Positions 38,197 through 48,575 are shown, counted from the stretch's first letter. The stretch is DNA of 64,000 nucleotides from Thermoproteota archaeon (GCA_030550585.1 JAUQPB010000003.1:98333-162332), one strand, 5' to 3'. Program-made: numbers and translations. The notes: generated by a model from the sequence alone, not told the origin.

Positions 38197-39407
38197 CCAC
38201 TTAACAGAATGTATGTCGATATTCCAGTTGCAATAGCAATCACAATAACGTTTGCAATATCCAAAAGCCTCTTGTCTACAACAAGCCTTAGCCTATTCGT
38301 ATTCGGTATGATGGATGATAGAAGCACAGAGCCATCTGTAATGAAGAGTGGTATTGCATTGAACACATAGAGGCTTAGATTAACCATTACCACGAAATTA
38401 ATGTAATTCAGAATATCAACTAGCATTGGGTTGTTATAGGGAGCCCCACCTTTCAATACCACCAAGCTATTCTCCATTGACACACCTATACATGGTGTAT
38501 TATTGCCAAGCTTCTTGTTATATGCGTCCATAACCACTGAAACATTTTTGCAGATGCCATTTCTACATATAGTAAATGTTACATTATCTCCGACCTTAAG
38601 CCTCTTCAGTATATTGCTAACTTCATCGACACTTCTTATTAATGTGCCATTAATAGAGTAGAGTATATCACCTCCTCTAAGACCAATTTTTTCTGCTGGA
38701 CACACAGCATTGCTGCATATACTACAATCGACTGATGTAACAGTAACAGCTTGAGAAAATGAGATGCCGGTAAATGGCAATAATGCTATTAATGCTATGC
38801 CTATCAAAGCTATTATGGCATTTGCTAATGGGCCTGCCGAGGCTATCAACGCTTTTGTCGATGGCGATGCGCTCTTAAAGGAATCGTCGTCTAGTTCAAC
38901 AAAAGCCAATGGTATTAAAAAGGCTATTCCAATCCCCCAGCTCCTAATATCGACACCTTCTCTCAGAGCGGCAAATGCATGGGCAAGCTCGTGGAATACA
39001 GCTCCAATTGCTATGGATATCACTAGATACTTTAATATTGATGTGAATGTGAATAATATTGGAACAGGGACTGCAACAGGTTGTGGGGGATTGTTTGAGG
39101 CTCCTGCTGAGAACATGATAAAGTCCCTGATCATTCTAATAAATATTGGGACGAAAAATATGTAGAATAGAGCCATACCCACAAACATTGATAAGATCAC
39201 TGCAATTCTTATCGGTTTTATAACTGGCGACTTTCTACTGGACTTAACTTCTTTTCCGATGTAAAGCAAAAAACCTCCGAGAACGAGCTTGGCTCTTGCC
39301 GATCCTAGTCTAGCCTCTTTATCTCCAAAGAAAATGGGTAAGACAGTGAATATTATTATCCATGCTAACATTATATATAGCATTGCCTCCAATTGGAGCC
39401 CCCTCAA
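38193..39407 (-). CDS. Site-2 protease family (M50) intramembrane metalloprotease with PDZ domain
   Basis: 'GAVFHELAHAFAALREGV' HExxH in TM context, PDZ 'GLRGGDILYSINGTLIRSVDEVSNILKRLKVGD', multiple TM helices. Confidence 0.92.
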   Translation of the reverse strand: MRGLQLEAMLYIMLAWIIIFTVLPIFFGDKEARLGSARAKLVLGGFLLYIGKEVKSSRKSPVIKPIRIAVILSMFVGMALFYIFFVPIFIRMIRDFIMFSAGASNNPPQPVAVPVPILFTFTSILKYLVISIAIGAVFHELAHAFAALREGVDIRSWGIGIAFLIPLAFVELDDDSFKSASPSTKALIASAGPLANAIIALIGIALIALLPFTGISFSQAVTVTSVDCSICSNAVCPAEKIGLRGGDILYSINGTLIRSVDEVSNILKRLKVGDNVTFTICRNGICKNVSVVMDAYNKKLGNNTPCIGVSMENSLVVLKGGAPYNNPMLVDILNYINFVVMVNLSLYVFNAIPLFITDGSVLLSSIIPNTNRLRLVVDKRLLDIANVIVIAIATGISTYILLSG

Positions 39408-39503
39408 ACAGCTTCAACAATGGTTAGGTATAAATTCTCCCTAGTTTTAAACACTAATTAGCTTGTTACACACATTAAATATTGTGTCAAATACGATTAA
39501 ACA

Positions 39504-40235
39504 TTGCTGTGGTCTAATGAAATGTCCTATGGTTACAGGAGAAGGGTTGTATATGATGAGAGTAGGTGGAATATTCTTAGGAAAAAGAGGTTTTCAGCAA
39601 TAAAAATATTGAAGGCCCTTTCCTCTTGTGGGATAATAAACCCTATTGTTCATGGCAGCGTTGCTAGAGGGGATGTTAATGAACACAGCGATGTTGACGT
39701 TGCTTTGCTTAGACCATATCCACCTAGTCTGCTAGAACTGTGTATTGAGAGACAGGGCTACAGCATATACAGCAAGAAAATTGTTATGCCAACGCCCATC
39801 CACACACCCAAGCTATACATCTATCTTGATCCATTCGAAGAGCTCGTCATTTCAGATCCACTTGCAGAATTGCTTCCAATTGAGGTAGAGTTTTACAAAT
39901 TTAGCGGAATGGTCGAATACAATGATCTTTTGAGAGATGTTAGAGTGGCAGGTGTTGATAAGAGACTCATGCTTATAGAGCCTGTTGAAGATGGCCATGT
40001 AGAGACCCCTGTTGTAGGTAACGAGGGCTATGTTGCAAAGAGGTTGGGGGTGTCTATGGAGGTTGTTCTTGATAGAGTAGAGGCGTTGACAAAGAGGGTT
40101 AGAGAGGGTCACACAGGTCTTTTCATCGAGTATGAGGTGCCGATCAACACAGAGACGGAGGCTTATGTAGAGGCTCTCTGCAAGGAAAATAGTCTATTTA
40201 GAGATAGGGTGAGAGACTATGGACTCTGTATATAG
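39504..40235 (+). CDS. Archaeal minimal-type nucleotidyltransferase (MJ0435-like)
   Basis: 'PIVHGSVARGDVNEHSDVDVALL' (GSxARGD..xxSDxD). Confidence 0.85.
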   Translation: MLWSNEMSYGYRRRVVYDESRWNILRKKRFSAIKILKALSSCGIINPIVHGSVARGDVNEHSDVDVALLRPYPPSLLELCIERQGYSIYSKKIVMPTPIHTPKLYIYLDPFEELVISDPLAELLPIEVEFYKFSGMVEYNDLLRDVRVAGVDKRLMLIEPVEDGHVETPVVGNEGYVAKRLGVSMEVVLDRVEALTKRVREGHTGLFIEYEVPINTETEAYVEALCKENSLFRDRVRDYGLCI

Positions 40236-41130
40236 AGTAGAGGGAAATGATGTTATTGGCTATTGGTACAGGGGGCTCTCGAGGGGCTGTAGACTTTGTA
40301 TGAAAGGATCTAAAATAGTTATATTTGTAACAGGTATTTGTGGTGTGGACTGTTACTACTGTCCAATTAGCAGAGAGCGAAGATCTTCAGAAGCTTTTTA
40401 TGTAGATGAAGAGAAAATCCATGAAATAACCACGATCATAGATGAGGCATCTTTTGTGAGAGCTGAGGGCGCATCTATAACAGGTGGCGAGCCTATGCAG
40501 AGATACGACCTCACAATCAAGATTATCCAGCTACTTAAAGACACATTTGGTCAAAGCTTCCACATGCATCTCTACACATCGGGTCTCGGTGCAACAAAAA
40601 ACGCTATAAAGTACCTCGATGTGGTGGGCCTTGATGAGATAAGGTTTCACATAGTTAACGATTCCATATGGAAACTCATCGAATATGCTGTAAAGAATAC
40701 TGCAATGGATGTTGGGATAGAGATTCCAGCTATACCCGGAAATGATGAGGAGATCTGGAGAATTGTGCTAAGAGCTGATAGAATTGGTGTTAAATTCATC
40801 AACTTGAATGAGATGGAGGTTAGCGAGACTAACCTAGATAGAATTCTGTTTAGAGGGTATAGGATAGCAGAAAATGGGAAAACGGTTGTTGGAAGTATGG
40901 AGACAGCTAAGAGAATCTTAGCTAAGGCAATACAAAACGGCATATCCATCCCAATCCATTTATGTCCAGCACAATTCAAGGACTCAATTCAGCAAAGAGC
41001 TAGAATGCTTAGAAAAGCTAGAATGTGTGCCAACATAGATGATAAGGTTACAGAGGATGGTATGATAATTAGAGGCGATGAAGAGATGGAGCCACGGTTA
41101 GATGTTTGTGCACCTCTACTTAGACATTAG
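40219..41130 (+). CDS. Radical SAM protein
   Basis: 'FVTGICGVDCYYCPISRERR' (C-x3-C-x2-C), 'ASITGGEPMQRYDLTIKII'; overlaps the upstream nucleotidyltransferase by 17 nt. Confidence 0.9.
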   Translation: MDSVYRVEGNDVIGYWYRGLSRGCRLCMKGSKIVIFVTGICGVDCYYCPISRERRSSEAFYVDEEKIHEITTIIDEASFVRAEGASITGGEPMQRYDLTIKIIQLLKDTFGQSFHMHLYTSGLGATKNAIKYLDVVGLDEIRFHIVNDSIWKLIEYAVKNTAMDVGIEIPAIPGNDEEIWRIVLRADRIGVKFINLNEMEVSETNLDRILFRGYRIAENGKTVVGSMETAKRILAKAIQNGISIPIHLCPAQFKDSIQQRARMLRKARMCANIDDKVTEDGMIIRGDEEMEPRLDVCAPLLRH

Positions 41131-41146
41131 ACCGAAGCCCATAACC

Positions 41147-41896
41147 CTACTCACATAGAAACTGTTTTATAGCATCATAATTTATCTTAACATATCTCTC
41201 CAGACTTCCAACATCATACCAAACACCTCTGTAAATATAGGCCTTTACCTTATGCCCCCTCTTAATAATCCATGGTACTAGATCGCCCATTATATCAAAT
41301 GACTTCCCCAAAGAATTTTCAACATTCTTCAGTATCTGGGACTCCAACACCATCACACCTATTGAAACATACAGGTTTAGCCACGGCTTTTCAACCAACT
41401 CTACAACATTGTCTTCATCGCCGACCCTGGCAACGCCAACAGGCACTTGATATCTGTCAGCAAGAACTACTGTAGCATCCGATTCTCTATTTCTATGAAA
41501 GGATAGTAGATCATAGATGTTAATAGGCGCTATTATATCTCCATACCAAACAAGGATCGTGTTATCCTTAAACAAACCATTTTTGAATGCTTTTAAGAGT
41601 GCACCTCCAGTCCCATGATACTCTTCATCATCTAGACTATATCTAATTGAAACTCCATGTCTAGACCCATCACCAAAATAGTTTCTTATCTGCTTCCACT
41701 TGTATCCAACAAGAAGAACAAACTCTTTTATGCCAAACCTCTTAAGCCAGCAAATTATGTGCTCCAGAAGAGGTTTTTCTTCGCAGCCAATGGGAAACAT
41801 CGGCTTGGGGACAATTTCTGTGTATGGCCTAAGCCTTGTTCCCTCACCACCAGCCAAAATGACAGCAACGACATTCTCCTGACCTATCGGATGCAT
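41147..41896 (-). CDS. Sugar-1-phosphate nucleotidyltransferase
   Basis: 'VVAVILAGGEGTRLRPYTEIVPKPMFPIG...PLLEHII'; start chosen near 'MHPIGQENVVAVILAGG' within ORF 41147..41929. Confidence 0.93.
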   Translation of the reverse strand: MHPIGQENVVAVILAGGEGTRLRPYTEIVPKPMFPIGCEEKPLLEHIICWLKRFGIKEFVLLVGYKWKQIRNYFGDGSRHGVSIRYSLDDEEYHGTGGALLKAFKNGLFKDNTILVWYGDIIAPINIYDLLSFHRNRESDATVVLADRYQVPVGVARVGDEDNVVELVEKPWLNLYVSIGVMVLESQILKNVENSLGKSFDIMGDLVPWIIKRGHKVKAYIYRGVWYDVGSLERYVKINYDAIKQFLCE

Positions 41897-41940
41897 AAAA
41901 ACCACTAAATAACATTGTCTACAACACAACTATTCTTATA

Positions 41941-42043
41941 GTTAACGTTAACATAACTATATAAAGCTTTTGGTTATCCCAAAACATTATATTGAAGCTT
42001 TTATTCAAAGTTTTTATATCCACTCTTGAATTACTGTTAACAG
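41941..42043. promoter_or_regulatory. Intergenic control region dense in palindromes upstream of the ATP synthase operon
   Basis: GTTAACGTTAAC (41941-41952), TTTTGG-TTATC-CCAAAA (41968-41984), CTGTTAACAG (42034-42043), two AAGCTTTT copies (41964-41971 and 41995-42002). Confidence 0.45.
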
Positions 42044-42049
42044 CCTAGA

Positions 42050-42376
42050 ATGGTGTTTTCTTTGGGTAGCGCAAGCAGTATTATGAAGGAGATAGAGTCT
42101 GAGGCTGAGAGAATTATTGGAGAAGCTGAAGAAAGAGCTTCGAAGATAGTTGAAGAAGCTAAGAAAAAGGCTAGTGAGATTTTAGATGATACAAGCTATA
42201 TTGATGATTTGAATAAGTTTGCAAGGGAATTAGAGGAGAATGTGAATAGGGAGTATCATAATATAATTGAAGAGGCTAAGAAAAAAGCAGAAGAAATAGC
42301 TAGAGCATATAAGAAGAACATTGATGAGATTGTTAAAAATATTGTATCAAATGTCATAGGAGTTGAAATCGACTAG
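42050..42376 (+). CDS. A-type ATP synthase subunit H-like coiled-coil protein
   Basis: 'IMKEIESEAERIIGEAEERASKIVEEAKKKASEIL' first in the ATP synthase operon. Confidence 0.85.
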   Translation: MVFSLGSASSIMKEIESEAERIIGEAEERASKIVEEAKKKASEILDDTSYIDDLNKFARELEENVNREYHNIIEEAKKKAEEIARAYKKNIDEIVKNIVSNVIGVEID

Positions 42377-42385
42377 GTATCATTC

Positions 42386-44401
42386 ATGAATATAAGATAT
42401 GTTATTCTTAGCGATCCTGATATAGCATTAAAAGCCTATGTGATTGTCCCCCGCGACTATGCTGATACGGCATTGGAAAAGATAGTGAAGCTAGGTGCTT
42501 TTGAGCCTATATCATTGGAGGAGAAGGAAAAAGCTAGAGAAATTGAAGAGTACATTGCCTTAGTTGAGAACTGCAAAAAGCTATTTGATTCAATTAACTC
42601 ATTCATAGAAAAGCCATTAACTGTAAAAATTGAGGAGATGCCAACAAGTACCAAACAAGCTCTTCAGAGTCTATATAAAAAACTCGGTAATGCGTTAGAA
42701 TTACTTAGAGAACTCGATAAGAAGAGACTTGAGAATATTAAAAAATTAAGAGAACTTGAGATGATAAGGAAATATCTCGACCAAATATCAATTATGTATA
42801 GCAACGCTGATATAAGTGTTCTAGACTATGATGGTGATCTAATTGCTGTAAAAACGTTTCTAGGCCCTAAAAACGAGATTGAGTTGTTGAAGAAGAGAGC
42901 AAGATATGTACTGGGAGAGACCGTTTTCGACGAACAAAACGCTTTGGCTACAATTGTTTTTGATTCAAACCTGTTGGAAATCATCCTAAAGGAAGTTGAG
43001 CAAAGGAATGTTAAAATTATAGAGTTTTCAAAAGTATATGGATATACCACTCTTCTAAAAGCTATTGAGGCTATTGACAAAGAGAAGTTAGATATAGAGG
43101 CGGAATTAAGAAACATTGAGAATAGAATTGACGAGATTATAAAAAGTAATGTACATGATATCGCCTTGTTGAAGACTCTTGTAGACATCGAATATGGCAA
43201 GATTGAGTTATTGAAAACAGCTTTAGAGTCAAAGTATTTGGTGTTGCTTAGTGGCTGGGTTTTAAGGTCTAGAAAGGAAGAGTTTCTAAAGGAGTTGAGC
43301 AAAGTACCATCTCAGATAATATTTGAGGACTCTCCCGAGCCTCCTGTAGAATTCAACAACTTAAAGCCGTTCAAACCTTTTGAAATGTTTACAGAGTTGA
43401 ATGGCTATCCATCGCCTAGAGAATGGGATCCGACACCCCTACTTACGTATTTTTACGGAATTTACTTCGCTCTAATGTTCCCTGACATAGGCTATGCAAT
43501 AGGGTTGCTAATAGGTTCTAAGTACATCCTACCCTACTTTGTTCAAAATCCTGAGACCCTCCAAAAGCTCAGAAGAATAGTATATGTAACAGCTTCTAGT
43601 GCCATTATCACCGGACTCCTCTCTGGAAGCTTCCTAGGCTCGCTTATAGGCCAGTACATATCTCTTGTACTGCCCCCTATCCTCCCATCTCCACCACCAA
43701 GACTTTTAGATGTCGAAGCTACAGTAAAGTATATGCTATCATCAATTAAATTGGCTTTGCTAATAGGATATATAAGCATATTAATAGCACATATAGTTGC
43801 ATTAGCAAAGGCAGCTACAAAAACACGTGATCTATGGACAGCATTATTAGAGGCTTGCATGGTTTTATTCATAATATTTGGGCCACCACTTATAACATAC
43901 AAACTTTCCTTTCTGGAAATGGATGTTGATATATTCAAATTAGGTAGGATAATACCTGTTAACATAATAGAGTATACGGTTTATGCAACATTAGCTATAT
44001 TCATACTGTCCAAGGTTAAAACATCGGGTCTTATGGGAATGTTCTTCTGGATATTTGATGTTATCGGCATCTTGGCTGATGACATGTCATTTATTAGAAT
44101 TGCTGGAATAGGTGCTGGCTCAGCTTTGCTAGCAGAAATTTTCAATTCATTTATATACTCAGCAATACAAAGTGCATTAACTATAAATATAGCTGTAGGG
44201 ATTGTAGTGGGACTTATAATGACTTTCATATTACATACATTCATACTTGGTGCCTCTGTCTTAGGTCCCTACATACATTCACTTCGATTGATAACATATG
44301 AAATGGCTACGAAATTCTATGAAGGAAGTGGAAAAAGAATTGTACCCCTAAAAATTGTGCTAAGCCCGGTAAAACTTGGGTCAACAAAAGAATTGGTTTA
44401 A
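42386..44401 (+). CDS. atpI: A-type ATP synthase subunit I (membrane subunit a)
   Basis: Long coiled-coil N-terminus, C-terminal TM bundle 'DPTPLLTYFYGIYFALMFPDIGYAIGLLI', 'LGPYIHSLRLITYEMATKFYEGSGKRIVPL'. Confidence 0.95.
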   Translation: MNIRYVILSDPDIALKAYVIVPRDYADTALEKIVKLGAFEPISLEEKEKAREIEEYIALVENCKKLFDSINSFIEKPLTVKIEEMPTSTKQALQSLYKKLGNALELLRELDKKRLENIKKLRELEMIRKYLDQISIMYSNADISVLDYDGDLIAVKTFLGPKNEIELLKKRARYVLGETVFDEQNALATIVFDSNLLEIILKEVEQRNVKIIEFSKVYGYTTLLKAIEAIDKEKLDIEAELRNIENRIDEIIKSNVHDIALLKTLVDIEYGKIELLKTALESKYLVLLSGWVLRSRKEEFLKELSKVPSQIIFEDSPEPPVEFNNLKPFKPFEMFTELNGYPSPREWDPTPLLTYFYGIYFALMFPDIGYAIGLLIGSKYILPYFVQNPETLQKLRRIVYVTASSAIITGLLSGSFLGSLIGQYISLVLPPILPSPPPRLLDVEATVKYMLSSIKLALLIGYISILIAHIVALAKAATKTRDLWTALLEACMVLFIIFGPPLITYKLSFLEMDVDIFKLGRIIPVNIIEYTVYATLAIFILSKVKTSGLMGMFFWIFDVIGILADDMSFIRIAGIGAGSALLAEIFNSFIYSAIQSALTINIAVGIVVGLIMTFILHTFILGASVLGPYIHSLRLITYEMATKFYEGSGKRIVPLKIVLSPVKLGSTKELV

Positions 44402-44450
44402 ACCAAAAAACAATAGAGTAGTGATAAAGAATGATTAGATCCAAAAAACT

Positions 44451-44487
44451 TTTAATCCGCACCTTTCTTCTAGACCGAGGGATTAAA
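44451..44487. promoter_or_regulatory. 8-bp inverted repeat (TTTAATCC / GGATTAAA, 21-nt spacer) upstream of atpK
   Basis: Read directly, lies in the atpI-atpK gap with a TATA-like sequence. Confidence 0.45.
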
Positions 44488-44492
44488 GAAAG

Positions 44493-44975
44493 ATGAGTAG
44501 TGATATACTTGCATTCATAGGCCCTGGGCTAGCAGAGGGGCTCGCAGCAGTAGGCTCTACACTAGGAATTTACATAGCGATTTCAGCAGGAATCCCAGTA
44601 ATAAGTGAGGATCCTGCTCAAAGAGGTAGGGTATTTGCACTAGCCTTCCTCCCCGCCACCCAAACACTGGTATACGGTTTCCTCTACATGCTAATGAGCT
44701 ACAGTGCCTTCCTACCATCTCTACTCAAGAAATACTCTTCAGTACCACCCCATATTGCAGCAGCCGTATTTGGTATAAGCATATTCGTCGGCTTAGTAGA
44801 GCTCTATTCAGCATATGGACAAGGAAAAGTTTGTGCAGATGGGGCAGCACAATTAATAAAAACACGTGGAGCAATATTTGGTCCCACGGTAATTTTAGCT
44901 GCATATGAGGAGTTGTTCGGCATTCTTGGCATGGTTTTCGGCATAATGTTTATGTCTATTATCACCAGTTGGTAA
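44493..44975 (+). CDS. atpK: A-type ATP synthase subunit K (duplicated proteolipid c, four TM)
   Basis: 'FIGPGLAEGLAAVGSTLGIYIAISAG', 'FLPATQTLVYGFLY', 'AYGQGKVCADGA', 'ILAAYEELFGILGMV'. Confidence 0.94.
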   Translation: MSSDILAFIGPGLAEGLAAVGSTLGIYIAISAGIPVISEDPAQRGRVFALAFLPATQTLVYGFLYMLMSYSAFLPSLLKKYSSVPPHIAAAVFGISIFVGLVELYSAYGQGKVCADGAAQLIKTRGAIFGPTVILAAYEELFGILGMVFGIMFMSIITSW

Positions 44976-44981
44976 GCCTAT

Positions 44982-45578
44982 ATGAGTATTGAGGAGCTTA
45001 AAAGAGCTGTTTTAGAGAAAGCCAAGATAGAGGCAGAACATATTTTAAAGAAAGCTGAAGAAGAAGCGAAAAACATTATAGAAGAAGCTCGAAAGAAGAA
45101 GCTGATGCTCATTGAGGAAAAGAAGAGAGAGATGGTAGCTAAGCTAAATCCTGATGCTAGAATAGCAGAAGCTAGATATAAAGCAAGACTCATTCTTGCT
45201 GAAGCAAAAGATTCTATAATTAGAGAAATCATAACTCGTGTCAACAGTATTTTGGATTCTCTACCACAAAATATAAGATTCGAGTCGATAAAAAGACTTG
45301 TTGATGAGTCTCTACAAGAGATCTTCAATTCCGTTGGTAAAGTTGATAGCATTGTAATCAAAATTTCGTCTAAAGATGCAAATCTTGTTGATGCTATTAA
45401 GGAATATGTTGAGCAATCCTATAATATAAGGGTTAAAGATGTGCATACAATAAATATTTCTGGTGGTATAATAGTAGAGCATTCCAGTGGGGAAATAATT
45501 ATCGATAATAGTTATGAAGAGAGGCTAAAAAAGATACTTAGAAGTATAATGCCTCAATTGTCAAAAACTGCTTCGTGA
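44982..45578 (+). CDS. atpE: A-type ATP synthase subunit E
   Basis: 'LKRAVLEKAKIEAEHILKKAEEEAKNIIEEARKKK' plus C-terminal E-domain; operon position. Confidence 0.92.
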   Translation: MSIEELKRAVLEKAKIEAEHILKKAEEEAKNIIEEARKKKLMLIEEKKREMVAKLNPDARIAEARYKARLILAEAKDSIIREIITRVNSILDSLPQNIRFESIKRLVDESLQEIFNSVGKVDSIVIKISSKDANLVDAIKEYVEQSYNIRVKDVHTINISGGIIVEHSSGEIIIDNSYEERLKKILRSIMPQLSKTAS

Positions 45579-45583
45579 GATAA

Positions 45584-46453
45584 ATGACATACAAAATGAG
45601 TGTATATGGACTAAAAACAATTTTGATAACACACCTAAACAAAAATCCAAAACTCGAAGAGGTTATTCAAACGGCATTAGAAAATAGGTTCATAGATCTC
45701 CCATCAATGGTGACCAAATATAATTCGAGAACAGATTATCTCAAATTGGCGTCTGCAAAAACAATTCATGAATTGGAAGAGAATTTGATTGGATTAATAA
45801 AAAATGAGTTAGACTATGTCTACAACCTTCTTCCTGAGTTCTATTCGAAATTCTTTAGGACGTTTCTAACGATATACGAACTTGATTTGATCTATAATTC
45901 CATTGTATCATCTAAACGTTTTACTGAAATGAAGCCAAGATTTTTAGAGTCTAAAGACATGGATACTTACATGTACTGCACGAAAGAGAATGCTTATGGG
46001 TGTCTTTTACTAACATTTCTAAAAAATCTCAAAGCAGATTTGGAGATAGCGGAACAGCGAAGAACACTTAGAGAGAATTATTCTAGGGCTCTTGGATGTG
46101 TGAGTCTCCTAGTTGCTTCGAAGTATTTGAAATACGTATCTAATTTAGAGAAGCTTAATCTTACAGTATCAGACTCTATAGAGATTTTCGTTAAGCAGAT
46201 TACTTCAACTACTAATATAGATGGCTTAGCTCAATATCAATTGGAGAATTCCACAAAGCAACTATACAGTATCATTAGATCTTATCCCAGCAAAGCAACT
46301 ATATACGAAGCACAGCATGTGTATGGAAAATGCAGAGAGTTGCTAGCATTATCTCCGCAGGTCATAGATTTGCTGACGCTTTATCTAGTTAATAGATACT
46401 ATGAAATGTATATACTGAAATATGTACTTCCGGTTTCTTGGGTATTCAAATGA
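45584..46453 (+). CDS. atpC: A-type ATP synthase subunit C
   Basis: Operon position and helical repeat pattern of the d/AC39-like family. Confidence 0.8.
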   Translation: MTYKMSVYGLKTILITHLNKNPKLEEVIQTALENRFIDLPSMVTKYNSRTDYLKLASAKTIHELEENLIGLIKNELDYVYNLLPEFYSKFFRTFLTIYELDLIYNSIVSSKRFTEMKPRFLESKDMDTYMYCTKENAYGCLLLTFLKNLKADLEIAEQRRTLRENYSRALGCVSLLVASKYLKYVSNLEKLNLTVSDSIEIFVKQITSTTNIDGLAQYQLENSTKQLYSIIRSYPSKATIYEAQHVYGKCRELLALSPQVIDLLTLYLVNRYYEMYILKYVLPVSWVFK

Positions 46454-46794
46454 GTTTGCCAAGAGATTTCACCAAAAAGATTTGTGCCATTGTTAGAAAA
46501 GAGTTTGAGCCACTTGTGAAAATACTTGGCATCAAAGATGTTTACACAGCGGAGAATTGGGATGAAGCTAAGGTTGTGTTGGATAAACTTGTGACGCAGA
46601 GTGATATAGCCATTATCATTATACAGAAAAGTTTGGTGCCCAATGAGAAGAGCTTCATTGATTTGAATCTAGATAGGCTTTATCCGATAGTTACAGTTAT
46701 ACCTGACGATAAAATAAGTTTATCTGTATCACTACAAACTTTTTATGGAGAGCTTATCCGAAGATATATAGGCTATGAAATCTACTTAGGGTAA
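46450..46794 (+). CDS. atpF: A-type ATP synthase subunit F
   Basis: 'DIAIIIIQKSLVPNEKSFIDLNLDRLYPIVTVIPDDK', operon position; start at 46450 preferred over 46438. Confidence 0.88.
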   Translation: MSLPRDFTKKICAIVRKEFEPLVKILGIKDVYTAENWDEAKVVLDKLVTQSDIAIIIIQKSLVPNEKSFIDLNLDRLYPIVTVIPDDKISLSVSLQTFYGELIRRYIGYEIYLG

Positions 46795-46799
46795 TTACA

Positions 46800-48575
46800 T
46801 TGAGCATTAGAACAGGTAAGATATATAGGATTGCCGGCCCCCTTGTTGTCGCTACTGACATACCTAATCCAATGATATACGAAGTTGTTTATGTTGGTGA
46901 AGAGGGGCTTATTGGAGAGATTATAGCTATCAGAGGAGAGAAGATATATATACAAGTTTATGAAGAGACAACAGGTTTGACTGTTGGGGAAAAGGTAGAG
47001 GCTACAGGCAAGCCCTTGTCAGCAGAGCTTGGACCTGGGCTGGTAGGATCTATATACGATGGTCTTCAAAGACCTGAAAAAGAAATTGCAAAGCTATTTA
47101 ATGATATATTCATTAGAAGAGGTGCCAAAGTTGCTTCACTTGATAGAAACAAGAAGTGGCATTTTGTGAGGGAGAAGAGTATTAGTGTTGGTGATAAGGT
47201 TTATCCTGGTGACTTCATAGGATATGTTATTGAAACCCCTCTTGTAAAGCATTATATCATGATTCCGCCAAATGTTAAAGGCGAGCTCAAGTGGATTGCT
47301 GATGAAGGCGACTACACAGTTGAGGATACTATAGCTACTGTCTCATCTGGTCAACAAGAATACGATGTTAAGCTATATCATATTTGGCCAATTAGAGTTC
47401 CAAGACCATACACCGAGAAGCTACCTCCAACAGAACCTTTGATTACGGGTATCAGGGTTATAGACCATGTTTTTCCAATTGCAAAAGGTGGAAAAGCTGC
47501 TGTTCCAGGCGGTTTTGGAACAGGGAAGACTGTACTGCTTCAAGCATTGACAAAGTGGAGCCACGCCGATATAGCAATATATGTTGGATGTGGTGAGAGA
47601 GGTAATGAAATGTCGGATGCTTTAACAAGTTTTCTAAAGCTTATGGATGTCAGGAGGGGGAGGCCAATGATGGAAAGATCGGTCTTCATAGCAAATACGA
47701 GTAACATGCCTGTAGCGGCTAGAGAAACCAGTGTTTTTCTTGGCGTTACAATAGCCGAGTACTTCAGGGACATGGGCTACGATGTGATAATGGTGGCTGA
47801 TTCCACCAGTAGGTGGGCTGAGGCCATGAGAGAGATAAGTGGTAGAATGGAGGAGATGCCAGGTGAAGAAGGTTTCCCAGCCTATTTGGCAAGCAGACTT
47901 TCAGAATTCTATGAGAGGGCTGGCAAAGTTAAAACACTTGGAAGGCCGGAAAGGTTTGGAAGCGTAACTGTGTTTGGCGCGGTTTCGCCACCTGGTGGAG
48001 ACTTCAGCGAGCCTGTGGTCAGAAATACTGTAAGGTATGTTCAAAGCTTTTACGCATTGGACTATGGACTTGCGACAAGAAGGCACTTTCCAGCTATAAA
48101 CTGGCTTACAAGCTATAGCATGTATGTTGATTTTGTTAAAGAGTATTGGGATAAGGTAACAGATGGAAAATGGAGTAAGTATAGAGCAGAATTGCTGAGA
48201 ATACTCCAAAGAGAGTCTGAGCTAAGCGATATTGTTAGGCTTGTAGGGCCTGAGGCTCTCCCCGAAGAAGATAAGTTCATACTTGAGGTGGCCAGGATTA
48301 TTAGAGAGGGTTTCCTACAGCAAGACTCCTTTGATCCTGTTGATGCCTATTCGCCTCCCGAGAAGGGAGTAATAATTATGGAGGCTATAATGGAGTTTTA
48401 TAGAAGGGCTTCAGAGTCCTTGTCGAAAGGTTTGTCAGTAGCTAAGATAAAAGGATTTAAGAGTAGATCTATGCTCTATCGAATGAGGTTCTACCCACTT
48501 GATGAACTTAAGAAGCTTGTAGCACAATTTCTCGAAACCCTAAACCAAGAGCTTGGTTCTGCGGTGGGAAGCTGA
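46800..48575 (+). CDS. atpA: A-type ATP synthase catalytic subunit A
   Basis: P-loop '[19 protein letters not shown]', '[13 protein letters not shown]', '[37 protein letters not shown]'; TTG start. Confidence 0.98.
   Translation: MSIRTGKIYRIAGPLVVATDIPNPMIYEVVYVGEEGLIGEIIAIRGEKIYIQVYEETTGLTVGEKVEATGKPLSAELGPGLVGSIYDGLQRPEKEIAKLFNDIFIRRGAKVASLDRNKKWHFVREKSISVGDKVYPGDFIGYVIETPLVKHYIMIPPNVKGELKWIADEGDYTVEDTIATVSSGQQEYDVKLYHIWPIRVPRPYTEKLPPTEPLITGIRVIDHVFPIAKGGKAAVPGGFGTGKTVLLQALTKWSHADIAIYVGCGERGNEMSDALTSFLKLMDVRRGRPMMERSVFIANTSNMPVAARETSVFLGVTIAEYFRDMGYDVIMVADSTSRWAEAMREISGRMEEMPGEEGFPAYLASRLSEFYERAGKVKTLGRPERFGSVTVFGAVSPPGGDFSEPVVRNTVRYVQSFYALDYGLATRRHFPAINWLTSYSMYVDFVKEYWDKVTDGKWSKYRAELLRILQRESELSDIVRLVGPEALPEEDKFILEVARIIREGFLQQDSFDPVDAYSPPEKGVIIMEAIMEFYRRASESLSKGLSVAKIKGFKSRSMLYRMRFYPLDELKKLVAQFLETLNQELGSAVGS

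Noticed and set aside
42826-43302. 158-aa - strand ORF
   Set aside because: Antisense to atpI; shadow ORF rich in Ser/Phe/Asn.
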